The notes under the pieces were generated by a model that saw nothing but the letters and a program-made list of their open reading frames with translations, did no database searches and was not told the origin of the DNA. 57,329 nt of DNA from the NCBI GenBank assembly GCA_902168205.1, contig CABHOK010000013.1, positions 1 to 57,329 on the forward strand, given 5' to 3'. Shown here piece by piece: positions 1 to 8,530 of this stretch. The position numbers were made by a program, and so were the translations under genes. Source of the stretch: an uncultured Chitinophaga sp. Its GTDB lineage: Bacteria > Bacteroidota > Bacteroidia > Cytophagales > Cyclobacteriaceae. Positions within the stretch are counted from its first letter, which is position 1. Every line of letters starts with the position of its first letter.

Positions 1-325
<325 letters not shown>

Positions 326-700
326 ATAATTCTTCGATAAATCCCAAACTCATTGCTGAGTCTGACTTTATCGGGTTGTGATTCTATTACGCCTTCCGGC
401 CTTTTAATACAACCCCAATTGTTTGTCTGATTACCTGGACTCTCTTTTTTTGTCCGATAGATTTTGCATCTATCTTTTTCGCAGATTCATCCTTTCGAAT
501 TTATCCGCGGGTCCGCTATCAATTATCATCCATTCAAAGAACTTTTTAACTACTTCAGTAACTCACGTCACCTTCTGTTAAGTGTGGTCGACTATGTCTT
601 TCGACTATTAGTTTACCTCTCAATATCTTTCGGTTCGATTCGTCTCCTCATCTAACCCCTGATCAACCTTCCGTTTTTCAGCCCCCTCTTTCGTTTTGGG
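326..700 (-). other. rRNA leader (5' external transcribed spacer)
   Basis: This stretch lies between the predicted transcription start near 698 and the 16S 5' end near 325. Short open frames inside it (199-381, 464-655) show no protein features and overlap rRNA or leader, so they are not genes. I see no tRNA. It presumably holds antitermination and processing signals, but I cannot point to specific boxes. Confidence 0.6.
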
Positions 701-704
701 AGTG

Positions 705-734
705 CAAAGGTAATTGCTTTTTTCCTCTTTGCAA
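705..734 (-). promoter_or_regulatory. rRNA operon promoter, consensus Bacteroidota type
   Basis: On the minus strand the -7 element TACCTTTG (705-712) lies exactly 19 nt from a -33 TTG (732-734), a perfect match to the Bacteroidota primary sigma consensus TTG-N19-TAnnTTTG. Transcription should start near 698, giving a leader of about 370 nt before 16S. Confidence 0.85.
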
Positions 735-854
735 CATCTTTCTGAAAAATTATTTTTTTCTTTTTCCATCCACTCTCGCAAATGAAGATCTTTTTAGAAA
801 GATATATACCTCCAGCTTTTCAAGTTTTCCTATGCCCTACTGGCAAAAGGGTCT

Positions 855-862
855 CAAAGGTA
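855..862 (-). promoter_or_regulatory. Possible second (upstream) rRNA promoter -7 element
   Basis: A second perfect TACCTTTG lies 150 bp upstream of the first rRNA promoter on the same strand. The -33 region is poor (no TTG at 19 nt). Tandem rRNA promoters are common, so this may be a P1, but one 6-base match in 250 bp can occur by chance. The rest of 735-970 shows nothing I can identify. Confidence 0.35.
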
Positions 863-970
863 TAAACAGATTTTTAAAATCACAGAGGTGCATGAATAAT
901 TTTTTCACCGACCCTCATGTTGCAACACTATAAATACTGAGGATCAAATCATTAACGACTAAAAATATTT

Positions 971-1495
971 TTATGATTCTGCTCTGGATTTTTTGAATAA
1001 TGGAACAGTACTGCACGGTTCACCAAACATCAAGCTTGCTGCAAGTGGTTTTAATCTATTGGTTGCTTCTACATATACTGCTATAGGTACATCAACTTTA
1101 CTACAACCTTTAACAACAACTTTTGCATTATTAAATTTTGACCAATCGATTTTTGCTAATTGTTCGTGGTAAAGAATTGTTTCTAACTCTTGCAGAGATC
1201 CAAATACAATCTTTTTTGCAAAGGGCTGTAACGCAATAGCTAACAACATATAGGCCCAGGTTGGAACGATCGCATCTGCAGAACACGTGATCGCTATAAA
1301 TTTATTTTGATACTGACTCCAGTCATGTGTCTTAATAAAATCACGAAAATCTTTTTCCTTCAGAATAAGTCCCTGGTATAACTGATCTTTTATATCCAAT
1401 AAAATTCTATCACCCTGAACGTAATATTCCTCCAGGTTAAAAGTAATGAGCGAACTGCTCGCTACTTTATTAACGATCTGATCCTGAGCTTCCAT
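971..1495 (-). CDS. DUF2480 family protein
   Basis: A 174-residue soluble protein without signal peptide or membrane segment. I recognise it as the DUF2480 family, a conserved Bacteroidota protein of unknown function, from its overall pattern: an N-terminal 'GDRI..DIKDQLY.GLILKEKDFR' region, a central segment with ITCSADAIVP, and a conserved KGCSKVDVP near residue 130. The distribution of Cys, Asp and Lys residues gives no clear active site. It is the last gene of a minus-strand run: its start lies 19 bp after the tsaB stop, and ctp, tsaB and this gene probably share a transcript. No clear terminator separates it from the rRNA promoter downstream. Confidence 0.85.
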   Translation of the reverse strand: MEAQDQIVNKVASSSLITFNLEEYYVQGDRILLDIKDQLYQGLILKEKDFRDFIKTHDWSQYQNKFIAITCSADAIVPTWAYMLLAIALQPFAKKIVFGSLQELETILYHEQLAKIDWSKFNNAKVVVKGCSKVDVPIAVYVEATNRLKPLAASLMFGEPCSTVPLFKKSRAES

Positions 1496-1514
1496 TATTC
1501 TTCAAACACGAGAA

Positions 1515-2225
1515 CTAACTTATTTTGTTCGCCACTGCAGAATCTTTATCCGCAGGTTTTTTAATTAAAAATTCTTTCAGATAGAATGGCTCGAACGTAA
1601 CGAGGTTCTCAAATTCGTTTCGCGAAAATTTTTCACTTGCTAAAAATCCCAACTCTTTTGCTGACGGCACTATATCCGAAATAAAAAAGGCATTTGAATG
1701 GGTGATCACCGATTTACATTTTGCTGCACCATCACCAAAGAAAATTATTTTATGATCGCTCAATGATTCCCTGAAACTTTCTTCGTCTATAACTTTTGCT
1801 TCTATGGGTCGCAAGACATTTATCTCACTATCAAAAATCTGACAGTATACTTCCATTCTGCGCGCATCGATCATCGGACAAAGCCAAGCATTGTCAAGGA
1901 TAGCTTTCAGTTGAATCTGCTTTGCCAGCAAAGACAATGTACTTACCGATAACAACGGTATGCCTAGAGCAAAACATAGTCCTTTGGCGGTAGATACACC
2001 GATGCGAAGACCTGTATAAGACCCTGGACCCTCTGACACGGCAATGGCCTGTATAGCGCTCATAGGTATATCTGCCAATTTCACAACCTGATCGATCAAC
2101 ACCGCGAGCTTCGATGCATGCGATTGCTCTTTATGCATCTCGGCAGAAGCTACCAACTTTCCATTATTGTGCAGGGCTACAGAACAAACTGTAGTGGATG
2201 TTTCCAGACTTAGAATAAGAGCCAT
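1515..2225 (-). CDS. tsaB: tRNA threonylcarbamoyladenosine biosynthesis protein TsaB
   Basis: TsaB is a catalytically inactive paralogue of TsaD. It dimerises with TsaD to form the core that transfers threonylcarbamoyl to A37 of ANN-decoding tRNAs in the cytoplasm. At 236 residues it has the family length. Visible signatures are the N-terminal ASKHA strand LSLETSTTVCSVAL (residues 5-18), the SHASKL motif (35-40) and the SEGPGSYTGLRIG motif (64-76). Its ATG overlaps the ctp stop codon by one base (TAATG), which points to translational coupling. The TsaD, TsaC and TsaE partners are not in this window. Confidence 0.95.
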   Translation of the reverse strand: MALILSLETSTTVCSVALHNNGKLVASAEMHKEQSHASKLAVLIDQVVKLADIPMSAIQAIAVSEGPGSYTGLRIGVSTAKGLCFALGIPLLSVSTLSLLAKQIQLKAILDNAWLCPMIDARRMEVYCQIFDSEINVLRPIEAKVIDEESFRESLSDHKIIFFGDGAAKCKSVITHSNAFFISDIVPSAKELGFLASEKFSRNEFENLVTFEPFYLKEFLIKKPADKDSAVANKIS

Positions 2226-3898
2226 TAATTGAGGAAAAGGATTTTCTTGTATGCAGCATCGTTGTTCAGAATTTTTCGCGCTTCCAACACAGCCCTGTCG
2301 CGTGGCAGCGAAACTTCCGCCTGACCTTCGTTCTGCGTATAATGAAATGCAATCTGCTCTTCGAGTACTTGTATAATTTCGGTTCTAAAACGGATCATAT
2401 CGGTTGATTTGCTCGCATCTATTTTATTTTTCAATGCGTTCAACTGTGCCTCCATCTCGGTATAATATTTTTCTTTTTTCGCGGTCTCTATCAACTGCTT
2501 CGTGTTTCGCTCCAGCGGAGTTGAATACGTAAACTTATTTTCTTTAATGAGATGCGTAAATTTTTCATAGTCTTTATCGGTGATATGAAAAGATTTTAAA
2601 TCTGGTGTTGCAGGATTTTCAGCGCAATAACGTGACGCGAATTCAAAAACCAGTCCCGAGCTTATCAAAGCTGATGTGATTGTGCCAACCGGTTCATATT
2701 CAACGTCTATATCTGGATCCAATCCACCACCATCATAAACTTTTCGACCACGTTTTGTCTTAAATTCCGATTTGAGTGAATCTGCTATACGTTCTACTGT
2801 CCCATCGTCTTTGCGATGCGTGTAATCAAGCGCCTGGATACAACGGCCACTGGGTATATAATATTTAGCAGTCGTTACTTTCAATTGCGAATTATAGGCA
2901 AGCGGACGTGTTGTCTGCACCAAACCTTTTCCGAAAGTTTTTTTTCCAATGAGCACAGCCCGATCATAATCCTGTAAAGAACCGGCCACAATCTCTGATG
3001 CGGACGCACTTCCTTCGCTAACCAAAATAATCATCGGGATCTCTGTATCTACCGGACTGTTCAATGTAGTATAACTTTTATTCCATTCTTCAACTTTCCC
3101 TTTTGTTGAGACAACTTCCTGACCGCGAGGGATAAACAGGTTTACAACATTTACTGCTTCGTGTAACAGGCCTCCCGGGTTCTCTCTTAAATCCAGTATA
3201 ATTTTTTGTGCACCGCGTTGCTTCAGTTCAATTAGAGCGCTCGAAACTTCATTAGAGGCTCCGGGTGTAAAATCATCCAGGCGTATATAGCCAATGGTTG
3301 GTTCTACCAAACCATAATAAGCAAGATTATCGATACTGATTTTTTCGCGTTTTATTTTCAATACGAGATCTTCCTTCTGTCCGTAACGTCTTATCGTTAC
3401 TTCGATATCTGTTTTAGGCTGTCCTTTTAGCAAAGCACTTACATCTGTTGTGGATTTACCCTGAACATTTTTACCATCAATGGCGACAATTTCATCACCG
3501 ACTTTAATACCGGAGCGATAGGCTGGAAAATCTTTGTAAGGAAATGTAACGACCGTTTTTTTATTGATGATTCCGATCAGCGCACCAATACCACCATATT
3601 GTCCCGTGGTTGAAATGCGAAACGATTCAATTTCATCTTCAGGAATATAATCAGTGTATGGATCGAGCGATTCGAGCATACCATCAATTCCTTTGCGTAT
3701 AAGTTTTTGGGGTTCGACTTCATCAACATAGTAAGCGTTGATCTCCTTGAATAATGTAGCGAATATGTCAAGGCTCTTGGCGATGTCGAAATATTTTTCT
3801 GCAGGTTTTCGGAAAGCGAACGCGAGTACTACACCGAGTACAAGTATCAATGGCCATTTAGTTCTTCTCCACATAATATAGCTTTCGGGTTCTGGCAT
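2225..3898 (-). CDS. S41 family C-terminal processing peptidase (tail-specific protease)
   Basis: A periplasmic serine protease of the CtpA/Prc family, 557 residues. An N-terminal hydrophobic anchor or signal (about 15-30) is followed by a PDZ domain (about 100-175, with the GIGALIG loop and SGIKVGDEI) and the S41 catalytic core (about 200-375). The predicted catalytic serine is in GSASASE (S297) and the lysine in TFGKGLVQ (K324). A C-terminal helical region of about 150 residues follows. Such proteases trim C termini of envelope proteins. Two ATG starts are possible: 3898, or 3874 (MWRRTKW), which places the signal at the very N terminus. The gene couples to tsaB downstream and lies 71 bp after rnpA. 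Confidence 0.93.
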   Translation of the reverse strand: MPEPESYIMWRRTKWPLILVLGVVLAFAFRKPAEKYFDIAKSLDIFATLFKEINAYYVDEVEPQKLIRKGIDGMLESLDPYTDYIPEDEIESFRISTTGQYGGIGALIGIINKKTVVTFPYKDFPAYRSGIKVGDEIVAIDGKNVQGKSTTDVSALLKGQPKTDIEVTIRRYGQKEDLVLKIKREKISIDNLAYYGLVEPTIGYIRLDDFTPGASNEVSSALIELKQRGAQKIILDLRENPGGLLHEAVNVVNLFIPRGQEVVSTKGKVEEWNKSYTTLNSPVDTEIPMIILVSEGSASASEIVAGSLQDYDRAVLIGKKTFGKGLVQTTRPLAYNSQLKVTTAKYYIPSGRCIQALDYTHRKDDGTVERIADSLKSEFKTKRGRKVYDGGGLDPDIDVEYEPVGTITSALISSGLVFEFASRYCAENPATPDLKSFHITDKDYEKFTHLIKENKFTYSTPLERNTKQLIETAKKEKYYTEMEAQLNALKNKIDASKSTDMIRFRTEIIQVLEEQIAFHYTQNEGQAEVSLPRDRAVLEARKILNNDAAYKKILFLN

Positions 3899-3969
3899 CA
3901 GGTGTGATGTGACCGGGGCGCGTGCGTGTTAAGTAAATATAACGACTATTCACTTCAATCGCTACGGCA

Positions 3970-4362
3970 TCAGGGGGTAATCGTATCGGTAACCTGCGTT
4001 GATGATTTTGGTAATTTTTTGAACGAAATAAGCATTCTTCGTTTCATTTCATCAAAAAGCAGGATCTCTTTATGTGTATAGATATAGCCGATCTGCAACG
4101 GAGAGGCTGCCGGCAGGAATTCTTTTTGTAAACGATATGCTTCGCGTATTCTTCTTTTTATAAGATTACGATCAACGGCACGTTTGAAATTTCTCTTGGA
4201 CACCGAGATGAGAACCTGGTGATGAGACACCGCAGGATCGGGGTTCGGCATAAACAACACCTTGAAAGGGAACAAATAAAAAGAGGAACCCTTGTCGAAG
4301 AGTTCCTGTATATGTTTTTCCTTACTGAGTCGTTCTTCCTTACGGAACGTAAATTTCCCCAT
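3970..4362 (-). CDS. rnpA: Ribonuclease P protein component
   Basis: This basic protein binds the RNase P RNA and assists 5' maturation of pre-tRNAs. The diagnostic RNR motif is present (FKRAVDRNLIKRRIREAYR, about residues 59-77), preceded by VSKRNF. The longest frame reaches 4371 through a TTG codon. I prefer the ATG at 4362 (MGKFTFRKEER), which matches the usual start of the family. It follows rpmH in the classical rpmH-rnpA order, 53 bp apart, with a hairpin between them. Confidence 0.95.
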   Translation of the reverse strand: MGKFTFRKEERLSKEKHIQELFDKGSSFYLFPFKVLFMPNPDPAVSHHQVLISVSKRNFKRAVDRNLIKRRIREAYRLQKEFLPAASPLQIGYIYTHKEILLFDEMKRRMLISFKKLPKSSTQVTDTITP

Positions 4363-4381
4363 AGAGATCAAAAATATTCAA

Positions 4382-4415
4382 TCTCTTTCAGGGAAGCTGA
4401 ACTACCTGAAAGGGA
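4382..4415. other. Intercistronic hairpin between rpmH and rnpA
   Basis: Inverted repeat arms 4382-4392 (TCTCTTTCAGG) and 4405-4415 (CCTGAAAGGGA) can form an 11-bp stem with one G-U pair and a 12-nt loop. It begins one base after the rpmH stop codon. It could be a processing or stability element that sets the rpmH:rnpA ratio. There is no T tract, so it does not look like a strong terminator. Confidence 0.5.
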
Positions 4416-4577
4416 TTATTTATGCTTTAAGGTCTTCTCGTCAGAAACAGTAAGTTTCTTGCGTCCTTTTCTTCTGCGGGATGCTAATACTCTGCGTCCA
4501 TTAGCAGAAGCCATTCTCTCACGGAAACCGTGCTTGTTCTTTCTCTTTCTGCGGGAAGGTTGATATGTACGTTTCAT
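4416..4577 (-). CDS. rpmH: 50S ribosomal protein L34
   Basis: A 53-residue, highly basic protein that translates as [19 protein letters not shown] and onward with the L34 signature [18 protein letters not shown], ending in a TAA at 4416-4418. L34 is a late-assembling large-subunit protein. The gene is first in the rpmH-rnpA pair. dnaA and the replication origin are not visible beside it, unlike the arrangement in many bacteria. Confidence 0.97.
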   Translation of the reverse strand: MKRTYQPSRRKRKNKHGFRERMASANGRRVLASRRRKGRKKLTVSDEKTLKHK

Positions 4578-4613
4578 AGTAATCCGTTTTTATCCCTTAC
4601 TTTTTAAGGGCTG

Positions 4614-4644
4614 CAAAGATGGACAGGATTTGCGGAATTTACAA
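4614..4644 (-). promoter_or_regulatory. Promoter for rpmH-rnpA
   Basis: On the minus strand CATCTTTG (4614-4621; one mismatch to TAnnTTTG) lies 20 nt from a TTG (4642-4644). This predicts a start near 4607 and a leader of about 30 nt. The leader contains a small CCCTTA/TAAGGG inverted repeat. Confidence 0.6.
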
Positions 4645-4744
4645 ACCATCTCCGCAGGATTTATTAAGTGCTGATCATAAATCTGTTAAAATCTATGATT
4701 ACGCAGCAATTTTAACACATTTATTCTTCCCGCCAAGTTTCTCC

Positions 4745-5743
4745 TTACGCTACGAGGTCAGCCAAAATCTTTTTAGCCTGAGCCGGATCGAGTCGCGGCC
4801 CCCACTGCGTTACCACGCGTGATGACGCCAGTGATGCTAATTTACCAGCCTCAGCATAACTATGATTATGTGTTATCGCATACAGAAAGGCACCAGCAAA
4901 CATGTCGCCTGCTCCATTGGTATCGATCGCCTGCACTTTGTACGGTTCAATCTGTATAAATGTATCGCCATCAAAGATCAAGGCACCATTGGCTCCCAGC
5001 GTTATGGCAAATCGTTTGGCAACCTGCTTCAGTTTTTCGCGCGCTTCCAGAATACTGGAGGTTCCTGTGAAGATCATCGCTTCTTCATCGTTACAAAAAA
5101 GAAGATCAACACTTGCGCCCACAATCTCCTGCATCTGTGCAGAAAAATATTTCACCATGCTTGGGTCTGAAAACGTAAGCGCAACTTCTACTTTATTTTT
5201 CTCTGCGATGCGCTTGGCTTCTTTTATAGCTTCAAGACCTTTCGGACTTGCCACCAGATAACCTTCGAGGTATACATACGAAGAATCTTTGATAGCGCTT
5301 TCGTCCAGGTGTTGTGGCGAAAGGAAAGAACTTACGCCCAGAAATGTATTCATGGTACGATGCGCATCCGGTGATGTCATGACCAGGCATCGGCCCGAGT
5401 GTCCTTCCGGACAGTTCTCATACGTTAAATTAGTATCAACACCATTTCGGTGAAGATCTTCCAGGAAAAATTTACCAAGCGCATCATGTGCTACCAGGCA
5501 TGAGTAAAAAGATTTCCCTCCGAACTGATTGATTGCAACGATGGTATTACCGGCAGAACCACCGCCCGACATTTTACTCTTTTGCATATCAATAACCTTC
5601 ATGAGCTCGAGTTGGCGTTTTTCATCCACCAGTGTCATCACGCCCTTCTCGATACCGTTCTTCTCAAAGAAATCGTGTTCAACTTCGGTTACAATGTCTA
5701 CAATAGCATTACCAATGCCGTAAACGTTATACTTTTTACTCAT
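4745..5743 (-). CDS. PfkB-family carbohydrate kinase, adenosine kinase-like
   Basis: A cytoplasmic ribokinase-fold kinase of 332 residues that probably phosphorylates adenosine or a related nucleoside or sugar. Visible are the N-terminal substrate-binding strand NVYGIGNAIVDIVTEV, the glycine-rich MSGGGSAGNT (58-67), and the C-terminal PfkB signature DTNGAGDMFAGAF (274-286) whose GAGD aspartate is the catalytic base. The N-terminal pattern favours adenosine kinase over ribokinase or fructokinase, but the substrate cannot be fixed from sequence alone. A possible -7 element TATCCTTG lies at 5764-5771. Transcription runs toward rpmH, which has its own promoter. Confidence 0.9.
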   Translation of the reverse strand: MSKKYNVYGIGNAIVDIVTEVEHDFFEKNGIEKGVMTLVDEKRQLELMKVIDMQKSKMSGGGSAGNTIVAINQFGGKSFYSCLVAHDALGKFFLEDLHRNGVDTNLTYENCPEGHSGRCLVMTSPDAHRTMNTFLGVSSFLSPQHLDESAIKDSSYVYLEGYLVASPKGLEAIKEAKRIAEKNKVEVALTFSDPSMVKYFSAQMQEIVGASVDLLFCNDEEAMIFTGTSSILEAREKLKQVAKRFAITLGANGALIFDGDTFIQIEPYKVQAIDTNGAGDMFAGAFLYAITHNHSYAEAGKLASLASSRVVTQWGPRLDPAQAKKILADLVA

Positions 5744-5816
5744 TTACTTTTCAAGATTTTCCGCAAGGATACAGAATAAAATAGAAGAATACAGAAAATG
5801 GCGAATGGAGGCGCTC

Positions 5817-6731
5817 TTATTTTTTCTGAACGTTCATATTCAGCGTCATTTTATACCTACGGGCACGATCCGGATAATCGGTAATAAAGCCATCTACCCC
5901 CATACCCTTTAGTGCAAGCATCTCTTTTTCATCATTTACCGTCCACGGGATAACGCGGATCTTTCGTTTATGAAGGAGCGTCACTTTGTCTTTTGACAGG
6001 AGCTTATAGTACGGACTATATATAGAAGGATTGAATCCCAGATCTTTCAAATTTGCCTCGATGGATTTTATATTCTCAACAAGTGCTGCGAGCCGCACGT
6101 GCGGATATTTTTTCCGCCAGTATTTTAACACCCGAAAATCGAACGATTGAATTACCACGCGTTCCAGCGGCAGGTATTCATTAATAACACCGTAAACGAG
6201 ATCAGAATACTCTTCAACAGTCGGATGAAATTTCTTGTCACCATCCGGGGAGCTTTTAATCTCAATGTTATAGTCTACTTCATATTGTGTAGCGCTCTTG
6301 ATGTGATCTTCCACCGCTATAATAACTTCACGCAGCAGCGGTTTGCTTAACGCTATCTTTTGTTGCTCCGGAAATTTTTCATTGCCGCGCGAACCGCAAT
6401 CATATTTGCCCACTTCGGCATAGGTCATTTCGTAAATGTTATACTTCTTCTCTTCCTTCTCGGTGATGGGTCGGCCAGTGGTATCCAGACAAATGGCTGA
6501 CGACATAAACGGTTCATGCGAAAGAATTACCTGTTTGTCTTTAGTAATAACAACGTCCATCTCCAGCGTCATAACGCCAGAGTCAAGTGCTGTTATAAAA
6601 GCTGGAATTGTATTTTCCGGCTTCAGACCACGGGCACCGCGGTGGCCCTGCACTTCAAACTTGGGCATATAGATTTGAGCGGAACATGTTACCGATACCG
6701 ATGCAAACAGCAATACAATGTACTTAACCAT
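5817..6731 (-). CDS. Secreted glycerophosphodiester phosphodiesterase
   Basis: This enzyme hydrolyses glycerophosphodiesters from lipid turnover to glycerol-3-phosphate and an alcohol. The ATG at 6731 gives an N-terminal hydrophobic signal (MVKYIVLLFASVSVTCSAQ), indicating export. A longer frame to 6848 runs through a hairpin region and is unlikely. The GDPD TIM-barrel motifs are clear: GHRGARG (29-35), PENT, LEMDVVITKD with Glu/Asp metal ligands, and LSHEP. The C terminus has VIPWTVND and GVDGFITDYPD, as in UgpQ-like enzymes. It ends 73 bp before the kinase gene, so the two might be co-transcribed. Confidence 0.93.
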   Translation of the reverse strand: MVKYIVLLFASVSVTCSAQIYMPKFEVQGHRGARGLKPENTIPAFITALDSGVMTLEMDVVITKDKQVILSHEPFMSSAICLDTTGRPITEKEEKKYNIYEMTYAEVGKYDCGSRGNEKFPEQQKIALSKPLLREVIIAVEDHIKSATQYEVDYNIEIKSSPDGDKKFHPTVEEYSDLVYGVINEYLPLERVVIQSFDFRVLKYWRKKYPHVRLAALVENIKSIEANLKDLGFNPSIYSPYYKLLSKDKVTLLHKRKIRVIPWTVNDEKEMLALKGMGVDGFITDYPDRARRYKMTLNMNVQKK

Positions 6732-6837
6732 GCCCGAAGATAAAACCACAGCCTGCAACCTACAAGCCTCTGTACATGAACTGCAGATTAGCCTGTTATT
6801 ATAAAGAGAGCGTTGCACGCTGCTATAAAAAAAGAAA

Positions 6838-6911
6838 CATCCACACACAGCGCGAGAGTCAGGCTTAACCCCAATCTATAACCATTCCTGACTCCGCACT
6901 GCATGTGGATG
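6838..6911 (-). terminator. Long terminator hairpin of the efflux operon
   Basis: Arms 6838-6863 and 6887-6911 form an imperfect stem of about 25 bp. The outer 8 bp (CATCCACA/TGTGGATG) and inner GAGTCAGG/CCTGACTC are perfect. On the minus strand it is followed by TTTCTTTTTTT. It lies 29 bp downstream of the MFS permease stop. The T tract on the minus-strand side fits intrinsic termination of the tetR-tolC-hlyD-emrB transcript. Confidence 0.75.
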
Positions 6912-6940
6912 TTTATCACTCCACGTGATGCTATATATTT

Positions 6941-8518
6941 CTAGTGTCCTACATTACTCATATCAACTTTGCTCTTCACGGGCTTCAGTATCAACACGAA
7001 CGGCACACAAATCAAAAAGAATATACCTATACCCAGAAAGACATCCATATAGGTAAGCAACATCGCCTGTTTGGTAACCATCAGATCCATCAATTTGTTC
7101 GCTTGCATTGTAGCCTGATCGATGGTTGAACCGCTGGCGATAAAGTTTGCTTTCATACCGGCAAGACGTTGCTGTACATCGAGATCGTACGGTGACACGT
7201 GATTAGCAATATCGCTGCGGTGCTGTACACTTTTACGACTGATATAGGTACTGATCAACGCAATTCCAAACGATCCGCCTAACTGACGAACCATACCCGT
7301 AAAGGCAGCACCCTGCCCTATCTCCTTACCTTTAAGTGACGATAAAGCAAGTGTTGTTGTTGGCACGAATAAAAATCCGAGACCAACACCGCGTAACATC
7401 AACATCCAGAAGAAATCTCCTTCGGATGTGAAAGGTGTGATAACCGTATAGGCCCACAAACTAAAACCGAAGAAAGCCGAGAAACCCATCGCAATGAGAT
7501 ACTTCTGCGATACTCCTTTTTGAATGGCGCGACCTACGATTGGCATCATCAAACCCGTGGCAATTGAACTCGGCACCAGCATTAACCCGGATTGAAAGGC
7601 TGTCCATCCCAATGAGTTTTGTGTAAACAAGGGAATAACAAATGTAGACCCATACAAACCAAAGCCGAGTATAAACGAGAGCACCGTACCGATAGCAAGA
7701 TTTTTATCTTTCAATACCCTTAGCTCCACGGCCGGATCTTTCGCCACCAGCTCTCTCCAGATAAACAGATATACTCCTAACACAGCTACTACCGAGAAAA
7801 GAATAATCCATACATCTTCAAACCAATCGTGTTCCTGTCCTTTCTCCAACACAAACTGAAGCGAACCTACTGCCATAATCAGGAACAATATACCGAACCA
7901 GTCAACCTCTGCCATTGATTTTTTACCTCCATAATTCGGGCTTTTTACATATGAAAGAGTAAGCAGTGTGGCAACAACCCCGATAGGAATGTTAATGTAA
8001 AATATATAGGGCCACGAAACATGATCCACTATATATCCACCCAACGGAGGGCCCAGCGTGGGACCAACAATTACACCCATACCATATAGTGCCTGCGCCA
8101 TGCCTCTCTTTTCAGGAGGATATACTTCGGTGATAATGGTTTGAGACGTTACCAGCAGCGCACCGCCACCCAGCCCCTGTATAAACCGGAAGAAAACGAG
8201 CTCCCATATATTCGTAGCGTTACCGCACAGAAAAGAAGCTACAGTAAAGATCACGATGGATACTGCAAAGTAATTTCTTCTGCCAAACTGTTGCGATAGC
8301 CAGCTGGTAAGCGGCACTATAATAACGTTGGCTATAGCGTAAGCTGTAATTACCCAACTGACGTCATTCAACGTAGCGCCCAGGTTTCCCTTCATTTCAT
8401 TGAGGGCTACGTTTACGATGGTTGTGTCTATAATTTCAAGCAGGGCACACATTATCGCGGTAATGGTAATGATCACCCTGTTAAAACCATATTCAACCAA
8501 TGATTCCTGCTGAACCAT
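6941..8518 (-). CDS. DHA2 family (EmrB/QacA-type) MFS efflux permease
   Basis: An inner-membrane proton-coupled drug exporter of 525 residues, the length expected for 14-TM DHA2 transporters. Signatures seen: LLEIIDTTIVNVALNEM in TM1 (motif D1-like), QQFGRRNYFAV (motif A), RFIQGLGGGALLVTSQTII (motif B), and GPTLGPPLGGYIVDHVSWPYIF (motif C, antiporter signature). It is the last gene of a four-gene operon, 12 bp after the HlyD gene, and should work with the HlyD adaptor and TolC protein to export hydrophobic compounds across both membranes. The substrate is unknown. Confidence 0.94.
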   Translation of the reverse strand: MVQQESLVEYGFNRVIITITAIMCALLEIIDTTIVNVALNEMKGNLGATLNDVSWVITAYAIANVIIVPLTSWLSQQFGRRNYFAVSIVIFTVASFLCGNATNIWELVFFRFIQGLGGGALLVTSQTIITEVYPPEKRGMAQALYGMGVIVGPTLGPPLGGYIVDHVSWPYIFYINIPIGVVATLLTLSYVKSPNYGGKKSMAEVDWFGILFLIMAVGSLQFVLEKGQEHDWFEDVWIILFSVVAVLGVYLFIWRELVAKDPAVELRVLKDKNLAIGTVLSFILGFGLYGSTFVIPLFTQNSLGWTAFQSGLMLVPSSIATGLMMPIVGRAIQKGVSQKYLIAMGFSAFFGFSLWAYTVITPFTSEGDFFWMLMLRGVGLGFLFVPTTTLALSSLKGKEIGQGAAFTGMVRQLGGSFGIALISTYISRKSVQHRSDIANHVSPYDLDVQQRLAGMKANFIASGSTIDQATMQANKLMDLMVTKQAMLLTYMDVFLGIGIFFLICVPFVLILKPVKSKVDMSNVGH

Positions 8519-8530
8519 GTATATATACTC

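Noticed and set aside
3899-3969. Promoter for ctp (TTG, N19, TTACTTAA)
   Set aside because: The spacing fits, but the -7 element matches too few consensus bases; read-through from rnpA is as likely.
6724-6760. Promoter directly before the phosphodiesterase (TTG, N20, TATCTTCG)
   Set aside because: The predicted start would fall inside or after the start codon.
5817-6848. Longer frame for the phosphodiesterase starting at 6848
   Set aside because: The extra 39 residues cross the hairpin terminator region and precede a proper signal peptide at 6731.
6838-6911. Insertion-sequence remnant with inverted ends
   Set aside because: The arms lie only 23 bp apart and a T tract follows on the operon side, which fits a terminator better.
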